Shown in pieces: positions 1 to 5,866 of a stretch of DNA of 5,866 nt. Each line of letters opens with the position of its first letter. Position 1 is the first letter of the stretch. Where the stretch lies: positions 1 through 5,866 of the forward strand of contig JAHWLA010000178.1 in the NCBI GenBank assembly GCA_019347595.1, in the 5' to 3' direction. Origin of the DNA: Actinomycetota bacterium (GTDB taxonomy: Bacteria > Actinomycetota > Acidimicrobiia > Acidimicrobiales > JAHWLA01). The notes below the pieces were generated by a model that saw only the letters and a list, made by a program, of their open reading frames with translations, did not search any database and was not told the DNA's origin. Made by a program: the position numbers and the translations under genes.

Positions 1-51
1 CGCCATCTTGTCCTTGTCGTTGGGCGAGCCCATGAGCACGGCAACCTTCAT
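1..51 (-). CDS. purE: PurE, N5-carboxyaminoimidazole ribonucleotide mutase (N-terminus only, runs off window)
   Basis: Only the first 17 codons are present. They read MKVAVLMGSPNDKDKMA, which matches the PurE N-terminus: a beta strand followed by the MGSxxD phosphate-binding loop of the 5-phosphoribosyl-aminoimidazole carboxylase/mutase family. The cytosolic enzyme converts N5-carboxyaminoimidazole ribonucleotide to 4-carboxyaminoimidazole ribonucleotide in de novo purine synthesis. The ATG at 49-51 overlaps the purD stop as ATGA, so translation is probably coupled. A purine-rich AAAGGA-like stretch lies about 12 bases upstream, rather far for a ribosome binding site. The identification rests on a short stretch but is strengthened by the purA-purD context. 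Whether the rest of the gene is intact, and whether purK follows, cannot be seen. Confidence 0.85.
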   Translation of the reverse strand, partial: MKVAVLMGSPNDKDKMA

Positions 52-1187
52 TGTGTGGCGATGTCCTTTCGATAGTGCATGCCCGGCCAGGAGATGTGTT
101 GGACCGCTTCGTAGGCGCGGTCGCGAGCCTCGGCGAGCGTCTCCGCCACCGCGGTGACGTTCAGGACGCGGCCCCCGTTGGTGCGGAGCCGGCCGGTGTC
201 GTCGTGCGCGACACCGGCCTCGAACACGAGCACCCCGTCGACGTCGGCGGCTTCCTCGACCCCCTCGATCACGTCGCCCTTGCGGGGATCGACGGGGTAG
301 CCCTCGGCGGCCAGCACCACGGTCACCGCGGCATCGCCGGTCACCTCGAGGACAGGCAGCGGGTCCCCCGCGGCCGCCGCCCGGAACAGCTCGGCCACGT
401 CGGAGGTAATGCGGGGGAGCACGACCTGGGCCTCGGGATCGCCCAGCCGCACGTTGTACTCGAGCATGCGCGGCCCGTCGGGCGTGAGCATGAGGCCCGC
501 GTAGAGCACGCCGCGATAGTCGATTCCTCGCCGCTGGAGCTCGGCCAGCGTGGCGCCGATCATCTCGCCCACGGCGTCCAGCAGTGCGTCGATGCCCGGC
601 ACGGGTGAGAAGGCGCCCATGCCGCCGGTGTTGGGGCCGGTATCGCCGTCGCCCACCCGCTTGTGGTCCCGGGCCGGCGGCAGCAGCACGAAGTCCTTGC
701 CGTTGCAGACGGCCAGCACGGAAAGCTCCGGCCCGGTCATGCGCTCCTCGATCACGACGGCGCCGTGGGCCACCTTGGCCCGCACGTCGGCCTCCGCTTC
801 GGCCCGGTCGTCGGTGACGAGCACGCCCTTTCCGGCGGCGAGGTAGTCGGTCTTCACGACGTATCCGCCGGGCAGCGAGCGCAGGAAGGCGACCGCATCA
901 TCAGGCATGGTGAAGGTGCCGTGGGCGGCGGTGGGAACGCCGGCCGCGGCGAGCACCTCCTTCATCCACCCTTTCGACCCCTCCAGACGGGCGCCCTCGG
1001 CGCCGGGGCCGAACACCACCTTGCCCTGCGCCCGCAAGCGATCGGCCGCCCCGTCGACCAAGGGCTGCTCCGGCCCGATCACGTAGAGGTCGGCATCGGC
1101 GTCGGCCGCCACCACCGTCGCCGTGCGGGCCAGCGCCCAGCGCAGGGCATGCTCACGACCGCCGTTGCCGAGCACCGCGACACGCAT
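48..1187 (-). CDS. purD: PurD, phosphoribosylamine-glycine ligase (short, divergent form)
   Basis: An ATP-grasp enzyme that joins phosphoribosylamine and glycine to form glycinamide ribonucleotide, the second step of IMP synthesis. Visible motifs: GNGGREHAL (residues 7-15), VIGPEQPLV (36-44), LEGSK (68-72), LAAGKGV (116-122), DHKRVGDGDTGPNTGGMGA (174-192), and EYNVRLGDPEAQ (243-254), whose E243 and N245 would be metal ligands. The C-terminus has TNGGRVL and ends RKDIATQ. At 379 residues it is about 50 shorter than E. coli PurD (429). About 32 residues between GREHAL and the VIGPE strand, including the usual PGN segment, are missing, and a loop normally containing FGxAG is about 7 residues shorter. 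Usual DG before LAAGKG is DY (Y115), QDHKR is RDHKR, and RFGDPET is RLGDPEA. The frame stays open upstream through purA, but homology begins at this ATG, which overlaps the purA stop by one base (TGATG). It is probably functional but atypical. Confidence 0.93.
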   Translation of the reverse strand: MRVAVLGNGGREHALRWALARTATVVAADADADLYVIGPEQPLVDGAADRLRAQGKVVFGPGAEGARLEGSKGWMKEVLAAAGVPTAAHGTFTMPDDAVAFLRSLPGGYVVKTDYLAAGKGVLVTDDRAEAEADVRAKVAHGAVVIEERMTGPELSVLAVCNGKDFVLLPPARDHKRVGDGDTGPNTGGMGAFSPVPGIDALLDAVGEMIGATLAELQRRGIDYRGVLYAGLMLTPDGPRMLEYNVRLGDPEAQVVLPRITSDVAELFRAAAAGDPLPVLEVTGDAAVTVVLAAEGYPVDPRKGDVIEGVEEAADVDGVLVFEAGVAHDDTGRLRTNGGRVLNVTAVAETLAEARDRAYEAVQHISWPGMHYRKDIATQ

Positions 1188-2467
1188 CAGGCGGCGAAGT
1201 CGACGTACTGCTCGCGGCCGGGGCCGACGCCGACAAAACGGACCGGCACGCCGCTCTGCGCGGCCAGGAAGGCGACGTAGTCGCGCGCCGCGGCAGGCAG
1301 CTCGGCCAGCGAGGTGGTGCCGGTAAGGTCGCACTGCCAGCCGGGCAGCTCCTCGTACACCGGCGTCACCTTGTGCAGCACCGACTGGTGGTACGGCGGG
1401 TGGGAGAAGCGCTCGCCGTCGCACTCGTAGGCGACGCAGACCTTCACGGTGTCGAACGTGTCGAGCACGTCGAGCTTGGTCAGGGCGATTTCCGACAGCG
1501 AGTTGAGGCGGACCGCCTGGCGCATCATCACGGCGTCGAACCACCCGGTGCGGCGGCGCCGCCCGGTGTTGGTGCCGTACTCGCGGCCCCGGTCGACCAG
1601 CGCGTCGCCCACCTCGTCGAACAGCTCCGTGGGGAACGGCCCCGCGCCCACCCGCGTGGTGTACGCCTTGGCGATGCCGATCACCCGGTCGATGTAGCGA
1701 GGCCCGACGCCCGCGCCCACGCACGCCCCGCCCGCTGTCGGGTTCGACGACGTGACGAACGGATAGGTGCCGTGGTCGAGGTCGAGGAACGTGGCCTGGG
1801 CGCCCTCGAGCAGGACGTGCTCGTCGGCCTCCAGCGCCTCGTGGACGAGGCTCACGCAGTCGACCACCATGGGCTCGATGCGGGGGGCGTACTCCTCGAG
1901 GTAGCGGCCCGCGATGTCGTCGGCCGACAGGGCCAGGCGGTTGTAGACCTTGGCCAGGATGCCGTTCTTCTCGCGCAGCGCGACGTCGAGCTTCTCGCGG
2001 AAGATCTTGCCGTCGAGCAGGTCCTGTACGCGCAGGCCGACTCGGGCCGATTTGTCGGCGTAGGCCGGGCCGATGCCCCGCTTGGTGGTGCCGAGTTTGT
2101 TCTTGCCCAGGTAGCGCTCGGTCACCCGGTCGAGCTCCTGGTGGTACGGCATGATCAGGTGGGCGTTGCCACTCACTCGGAGGTTGCCGCAATCGACTCC
2201 CTTCGCCGTGAGCGTGTCGACCTCGGCCAGCAGGACGGCGGGGTCGACGACCACGCCGTTGCCGATCACCGGGGTGATGTGGGGATAGAGGACCCCGCTG
2301 GGGATGAGCTGGAGGGCGAAGGAGTCGCCGTCGACCACGATGGTGTGGCCCGCGTTGTGGCCGCCCTGGTAGCGGACGACCACCGACATCTCCTTGGCGA
2401 GCAGGTCGGTGAGCTTGCCCTTCCCCTCGTCGCCCCACTGGGTCCCGACGACCACGGTTGCGGGCAC
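1187..2467 (-). CDS. purA: PurA, adenylosuccinate synthetase
   Basis: A cytosolic enzyme that condenses IMP with aspartate, using GTP, to form adenylosuccinate, the committed step toward AMP. The 426-residue protein is full length for the family. It shows the GTP-binding loop QWGDEGKGK (residues 10-18) with catalytic D13, the GGHNAGHT motif (35-42) with catalytic H41, the IMP-site segment GTTKRGIGPAYADKSAR, the LLEGAQATFLDLDHGTYPFV stretch followed by TSSNPTAGG, the GRRRRTGWFD region and the ALTKLDVLD guanine-recognition motif. All key residues expected of the family appear intact. The start is GTG at 2465-2467, chosen because the protein begins one residue before the conserved PATVVVGTQWGDEGKGK and has an AAGGGA ribosome binding site 7 bases upstream. 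It shares one base with purD downstream and lies 47 bases from the stop of the small membrane protein upstream. Confidence 0.97.
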   Translation of the reverse strand: MPATVVVGTQWGDEGKGKLTDLLAKEMSVVVRYQGGHNAGHTIVVDGDSFALQLIPSGVLYPHITPVIGNGVVVDPAVLLAEVDTLTAKGVDCGNLRVSGNAHLIMPYHQELDRVTERYLGKNKLGTTKRGIGPAYADKSARVGLRVQDLLDGKIFREKLDVALREKNGILAKVYNRLALSADDIAGRYLEEYAPRIEPMVVDCVSLVHEALEADEHVLLEGAQATFLDLDHGTYPFVTSSNPTAGGACVGAGVGPRYIDRVIGIAKAYTTRVGAGPFPTELFDEVGDALVDRGREYGTNTGRRRRTGWFDAVMMRQAVRLNSLSEIALTKLDVLDTFDTVKVCVAYECDGERFSHPPYHQSVLHKVTPVYEELPGWQCDLTGTTSLAELPAAARDYVAFLAAQSGVPVRFVGVGPGREQYVDFAA

Positions 2468-2474
2468 GCGTGTA

Positions 2475-2480
2475 TCCCTT
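2475..2480 (-). promoter_or_regulatory. Ribosome binding site of purA
   Basis: AAGGGA on the minus strand, 7 bases before the GTG start. It is the clearest Shine-Dalgarno sequence in the window and supports the non-ATG start of purA. Confidence 0.7.
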
Positions 2481-2503
2481 CAGACGCCCTTGCCGGTCCG
2501 ATC

Positions 2504-2509
2504 AGCATA
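2504..2509 (-). promoter_or_regulatory. Possible -10 element upstream of purA
   Basis: TATGCT on the minus strand fits the actinobacterial TAnnnT -10 pattern and would place transcription start near 2497, giving a leader of about 30 bases for purA. The sequence 17-18 bases further upstream does not resemble TTGACA. It would let purA-purD-purE be transcribed separately from the membrane-protein gene. A single hexamer match is weak evidence. Confidence 0.2.
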
Positions 2510-2514
2510 CCGGT

Positions 2515-2769
2515 TCAGGCGGCGCGCACGCCGTCCTTGAGGAAGGGGTGGGCGGCGGCCGCGTAGGCGATGGCGATGTAGACGGAGAGCGGGACCAGCC
2601 AGGGGGCGGTGGACGCCCCGCAGGCGAAGCCCGCCAGCGTGAGCGACGCCCACATGGCTCGGCTCCGTCCCGAGCGGCGCCACTGGCGGCGGGGGTGGAA
2701 CCAGGTGTCGACGAACCCCCACAGGTTGACGAGGGCGGCGGCCGCGCCCACGGCCAGGACGATCGTCAT
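2515..2769 (-). CDS. Small predicted integral membrane protein (84 aa), function unknown
   Basis: Encodes 84 residues with a clear membrane pattern: a hydrophobic segment at about residues 2-24, a strongly basic loop at 25-37 (HPRRQWRRSGRSR), then a long hydrophobic stretch at about 39-73 that could cross the membrane once or twice. The C-terminus is short and ends in KDGVRAA. The basic loop suggests that this part faces the cytoplasm. The ordered hydrophobic/basic/hydrophobic layout makes a real gene more likely than a chance frame. The NLWGFVDTWFHPRRQW segment faintly recalls small actinobacterial proteins such as the DUF2516 group, but I cannot confirm this. The ATG at 2767-2769 lacks a clear ribosome binding site, so the message may be leaderless. 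It lies just upstream of purA on the same strand and diverges from dtd across 45 bases. Confidence 0.6.
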   Translation of the reverse strand: MTIVLAVGAAAALVNLWGFVDTWFHPRRQWRRSGRSRAMWASLTLAGFACGASTAPWLVPLSVYIAIAYAAAAHPFLKDGVRAA

Positions 2770-2814
2770 GGCCCGGATGTACCCGTCCGGCGGGGACGGT
2801 GCACGCTGTGCGGC

Positions 2815-3252
2815 GTGCGAGCGGTGGTGCAGCGGGTGCGGTGGGCAAAGGTCACCGTCGGCGGCGAGGTAGTCGGCCGCGTGGGGCCGGGCTTGTGCGT
2901 GCTCGTCGGCGTGGCCCGGGGCGACTCGCCGGGGGCGGCCCGCAAGCTGGCCGACAAGGTATGGGGGCTGCGCATCTTCGACGACGACGCCGGCGTGATG
3001 AACCGCTCGGCGGCCGAGGTGGGCGGCGCCGTGCTGGTGGTGAGCCAGTTCACGCTGTACGGCGACGTGTCGCGTGGGCGGCGGCCGTCGTGGATCGCCG
3101 CCGCGCCGCCCGAGGAGGCGGAGCCGTTGGTCGCCGAGGTGGTGGAGGCATTGCGGACACTGGGGGCGGTGGTGCAGACGGGCCGGTTCCGGGCCGAGAT
3201 GGTGGTTGAGCTGGCCAACGACGGCCCCGTCACCCTGCTCGTCGAGGTGTGA
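2815..3252 (+). CDS. dtd: D-aminoacyl-tRNA deacylase (D-Tyr-tRNA deacylase)
   Basis: Encodes 145 residues, the normal length of the DTD family. The cytosolic homodimer hydrolyses D-amino acids from mischarged tRNA and also clears Gly-tRNA(Ala) errors, protecting translation. The N-terminus RAVVQRVRWAKVTVGGEVVG is typical. The active-site motif SQFTLYGD is at residues 77-84 with the family threonine T80, and the Gly-cisPro motif NDGPVT is at 135-140 with G137-P138, matching E. coli numbering. GRRPSW and TGRF are further family signatures; the latter continues as RAEM where GAxM is more usual, a mild variation. The start is GTG at 2815-2817, chosen because the family begins with M-R-A-V-V-Q-R-V. 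No good ribosome binding site precedes it, so a leaderless message is plausible. It is the only plus-strand gene, divergent from the membrane-protein gene and convergent with the HEXXH gene. Confidence 0.95.
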   Translation: MRAVVQRVRWAKVTVGGEVVGRVGPGLCVLVGVARGDSPGAARKLADKVWGLRIFDDDAGVMNRSAAEVGGAVLVVSQFTLYGDVSRGRRPSWIAAAPPEEAEPLVAEVVEALRTLGAVVQTGRFRAEMVVELANDGPVTLLVEV

Positions 3253-3265
3253 CCCGGTGGGGTCA
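3250..3265. terminator. Small hairpin made by the two facing stop codons
   Basis: TGACCC (3250-3255) and GGGTCA (3260-3265) form a perfect 6-bp inverted repeat around a 4-base loop. The left arm begins with the dtd TGA stop and the right arm ends with the complement of the protease-gene TGA stop, so both stop codons sit within the stem. There is no T-run on either side. It could contribute to bidirectional termination between the convergent genes, or be a coincidence in GC-rich DNA. Confidence 0.25.
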
Positions 3266-4459
3266 GCGGCAGGACGTCACGGTGACCGGGGCGGTGGCGG
3301 CGCCGGTCACCGTCGCCCCGTCGTGCTTGTCGGCCCACTTGCGCAGCACGGCGCGCAGCTCGTCGTTGTCGCGCTGCGTGTCCATGTCGAACGTGGCCCG
3401 CACGCACGACCGGCCCTCGGCGTCCCACGCCACGTAACGGTCGCCGCCCCACCCGTTGATGGCCCGGCGCAGGTCGGCGCCGCTCACGTCGTCGCCCAGG
3501 ATCAGGGCCAGCCAGAACTCGCCGACCACGCCCCGGTCGAACACCTCGCCGTCGGCAGCGGGCTCCGTGACCTCCTTGGGCTCTTCGCCCCGCAGGTACT
3601 TCTCGGGATGGAGGATGTGCTCCGAGGTGGTCGGCGGTGTGGCGAAGGCCTCGTTGAGGCGAGCCTCGCCGCCCTCGTCCATCACCTCGTCGACGAAGTC
3701 GGGGCCGAAGATGTACGGGAACGCCAACGACTCCAGCAGCACGCGGGGGACGTCGGGGTCGATCTGGGCCGACGAGGTCTGGCGCTCGGCCTGCCGCTGC
3801 TCCGCCCGCGACAGTGTCTCCCGGTACTCGCCCTCGATGCGCCGGGCGTCGCCCTCGACCAGGCCGCTGAACGCCGAGGAGGCCTCGTCGTCGCGGTCCT
3901 CGAGCTCGGGGCGGTCGAGCTCGAAATGCTGGTCCTGGAGCGCGTGGGTCAGCTCGTGCACCAGCGTCTGGCGCACGCCGGGCGTGAGGCCCGCCCCCCG
4001 CACCACCAGCTCGTCCTTCTCGTAGTCGTAGTAGCCGAGCACGGCGTCGCCCAGGAGGGCGGCCTGGGCCGCCTCCAAGTCGACGTCCTCCTCGATGAGA
4101 TCGAGGGCGCGCAGGATCTTGGTCGTCTTGGCCAGCTCCTCGCGGTCGACGTCGCTCTCCTCCTTCAACCGGGCACGGAAGGCGGCGTCGTCCAGCAGCG
4201 TCACCTTCACCCTGCGCTTGAACGACAGCCCGCGGGCCTCGGCCACGAACGCCTCCAGCTCGGCGACGGCCTGGTCGAACTCGCTCGGCGACGCCGCCGT
4301 GGTGGTCGTGGTGTCGCCGCCGGCGGGGACCAGCGCGGACGTGGTGCTCGTCGGTGCCACCGTCGCCACGTCGGCGTCGTTGCGGGCCACCGCCGTCACC
4401 AACCCGGCCACCAGCAGGACGGCCACGATCACGCTGAGCACCCGGGCTTGCCTCGTCAC
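3263..4459 (-). CDS. Exported or membrane-anchored HEXXH zinc-metalloprotease-like protein
   Basis: With GTG 4457-4459 as start the protein has 398 residues. Residues 3-6 (RQAR) and 7-25 (hydrophobic) look like an uncleaved anchor or signal peptide, followed by a Thr/Ala-rich linker (about 33-56). The extracytoplasmic domain has VHELTHALQDQHF with HELTH at 168-172, the zinc-binding HEXXH motif, and LVEGDA at 200-205, where E202 is a plausible third ligand of gluzincin type. Later segments TSEHILHPEKY (278-288) and GWGGDRY (336-342) recall, from memory, uncharacterised secreted actinobacterial and Chloroflexi proteins. Only two cysteines occur (C352, C397), possibly a disulfide. The start is uncertain: GGAGG is only one base from this GTG; GTG 4439-4441 has GAGG at a good 9-base distance but loses the positive N-region; GTG 4487-4489 is also in frame. 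Substrate and function are unknown. Confidence 0.8.
   Translation of the reverse strand: MTRQARVLSVIVAVLLVAGLVTAVARNDADVATVAPTSTTSALVPAGGDTTTTTAASPSEFDQAVAELEAFVAEARGLSFKRRVKVTLLDDAAFRARLKEESDVDREELAKTTKILRALDLIEEDVDLEAAQAALLGDAVLGYYDYEKDELVVRGAGLTPGVRQTLVHELTHALQDQHFELDRPELEDRDDEASSAFSGLVEGDARRIEGEYRETLSRAEQRQAERQTSSAQIDPDVPRVLLESLAFPYIFGPDFVDEVMDEGGEARLNEAFATPPTTSEHILHPEKYLRGEEPKEVTEPAADGEVFDRGVVGEFWLALILGDDVSGADLRRAINGWGGDRYVAWDAEGRSCVRATFDMDTQRDNDELRAVLRKWADKHDGATVTGAATAPVTVTSCR
3279..3313. terminator. Possible hairpin terminator downstream of dtd, inside the convergent gene
   Basis: An 11-bp perfect inverted repeat, ACGGTGACCGG (3279-3289) and CCGGTCACCGT (3303-3313), surrounds a 13-base loop. 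It begins 27 bases after the dtd stop and lies within the last codons of the HEXXH gene, where it encodes the VTGAATAPVTV tail. No U-tract follows, so it would be a U-less actinobacterial-style terminator at best. The repetitive Val/Thr codons could produce the symmetry by chance. Confidence 0.3.
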
Positions 4460-4465
4460 CCCTCC
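4451..4465 (-). promoter_or_regulatory. Purine-rich ribosome-binding region of the HEXXH gene
   Basis: On the minus strand GGAGG (4461-4465) is followed 6 bases later by GAGG (4451-4454). The first is only one base from GTG 4457-4459, too near for usual initiation. The second is 9 bases before GTG 4439-4441, which is ideal spacing. The Shine-Dalgarno evidence therefore favours the shorter start while the signal-anchor charge pattern favours the longer one. Confidence 0.4.
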
Positions 4466-4493
4466 ACCATGGCCGATGGACGCACGCACCGGC

Positions 4494-4541
4494 TTCTGGT
4501 CCGCAGATCTGGCACGGACGTCCCAGATCTGCGGACCAGAA
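4494..4541. repeat. Perfect 19-bp inverted repeat with 10-base loop between clpB and the HEXXH gene
   Basis: Left arm TTCTGGTCCGCAGATCTGG (4494-4512) and right arm 4523-4541 are exact reverse complements around a 10-base loop. The hairpin starts 16 bases beyond the clpB stop on the minus strand and ends 34 bases before GTG 4459. No T-run follows on either strand, so if it terminates clpB transcription it would be a U-less terminator. Each arm also contains the 8-bp palindrome CAGATCTG (4504-4511 and 4524-4531), their centres 20 bp apart, which would suit a dimeric regulator binding one face of the helix. Terminator, operator, RNA-processing site and dispersed palindromic repeat are all possible; terminator is the simplest reading. 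Confidence 0.85.
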
Positions 4542-4557
4542 CGACGACGGGGCGGAC

Positions 4558-5866
<1,309 letters not shown>

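Noticed and set aside
1188..2438. A far upstream start for purD, giving a 796-residue fusion-like protein
   Set aside because: The upstream part is the purA gene read in another frame and is low-complexity Arg/Pro/Gly-rich sequence typical of GC-rich shadow frames. PurD homology begins exactly at the ATG at 1187.
2468..2514. Purine riboswitch or PurR-type operator before purA
   Set aside because: Only 47 bases are available, and just a 5-bp CCGGT/ACCGG symmetry is seen, too little for an aptamer or a recognised operator.
1373..2566. 397-codon plus-strand frame opposite purA
   Set aside because: It is fully antisense to a complete, well-conserved purA and shows no family motif.

Overview
The window is a GC-rich (by eye close to 70%), densely packed bacterial chromosome segment of housekeeping genes. 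High G/C third positions, several GTG starts, one-to-four-base gene overlaps and the protein sequences (PurA, PurD, ClpB, Dtd) point to an actinomycete, perhaps an Acidimicrobiia-like lineage. That placement rests on remembered family resemblance, not a search. I see no mobile element, CRISPR array, tRNA or rRNA, and no stretch over 300 bases without a gene.

Layout. Positions 1-2769 (minus strand) hold a small predicted membrane protein, then purA, purD and the first 17 codons of purE. purA/purD overlap by one base (TGATG) and purD/purE by four (ATGA), so these three purine genes are almost certainly one translationally coupled operon. PurD makes glycinamide ribonucleotide early in the IMP pathway, PurE rearranges the carboxylated aminoimidazole intermediate, and PurA starts the branch from IMP to AMP. 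Positions 2815-3252 (plus strand) encode D-aminoacyl-tRNA deacylase (dtd), divergent from the membrane-protein/pur block across 45 bases. Positions 3263-4459 (minus) encode an exported or membrane-anchored HEXXH zinc-metalloprotease-like protein, convergent with dtd across only 10 bases. Positions 4558-5866 (minus) hold the C-terminal half of the ClpB disaggregase, whose 5' end lies outside the window.

The most interesting non-coding element is a perfect 19-bp inverted repeat with a 10-base loop (4494-4541) between clpB and the protease gene. The most interesting protein observation is an unusually short PurD (379 aa) that lacks the usual PGN segment of its N domain and a second conserved loop, with substitutions at normally conserved positions. 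A wholly new multi-gene system is not evident here; the least understood gene is the HEXXH protein.
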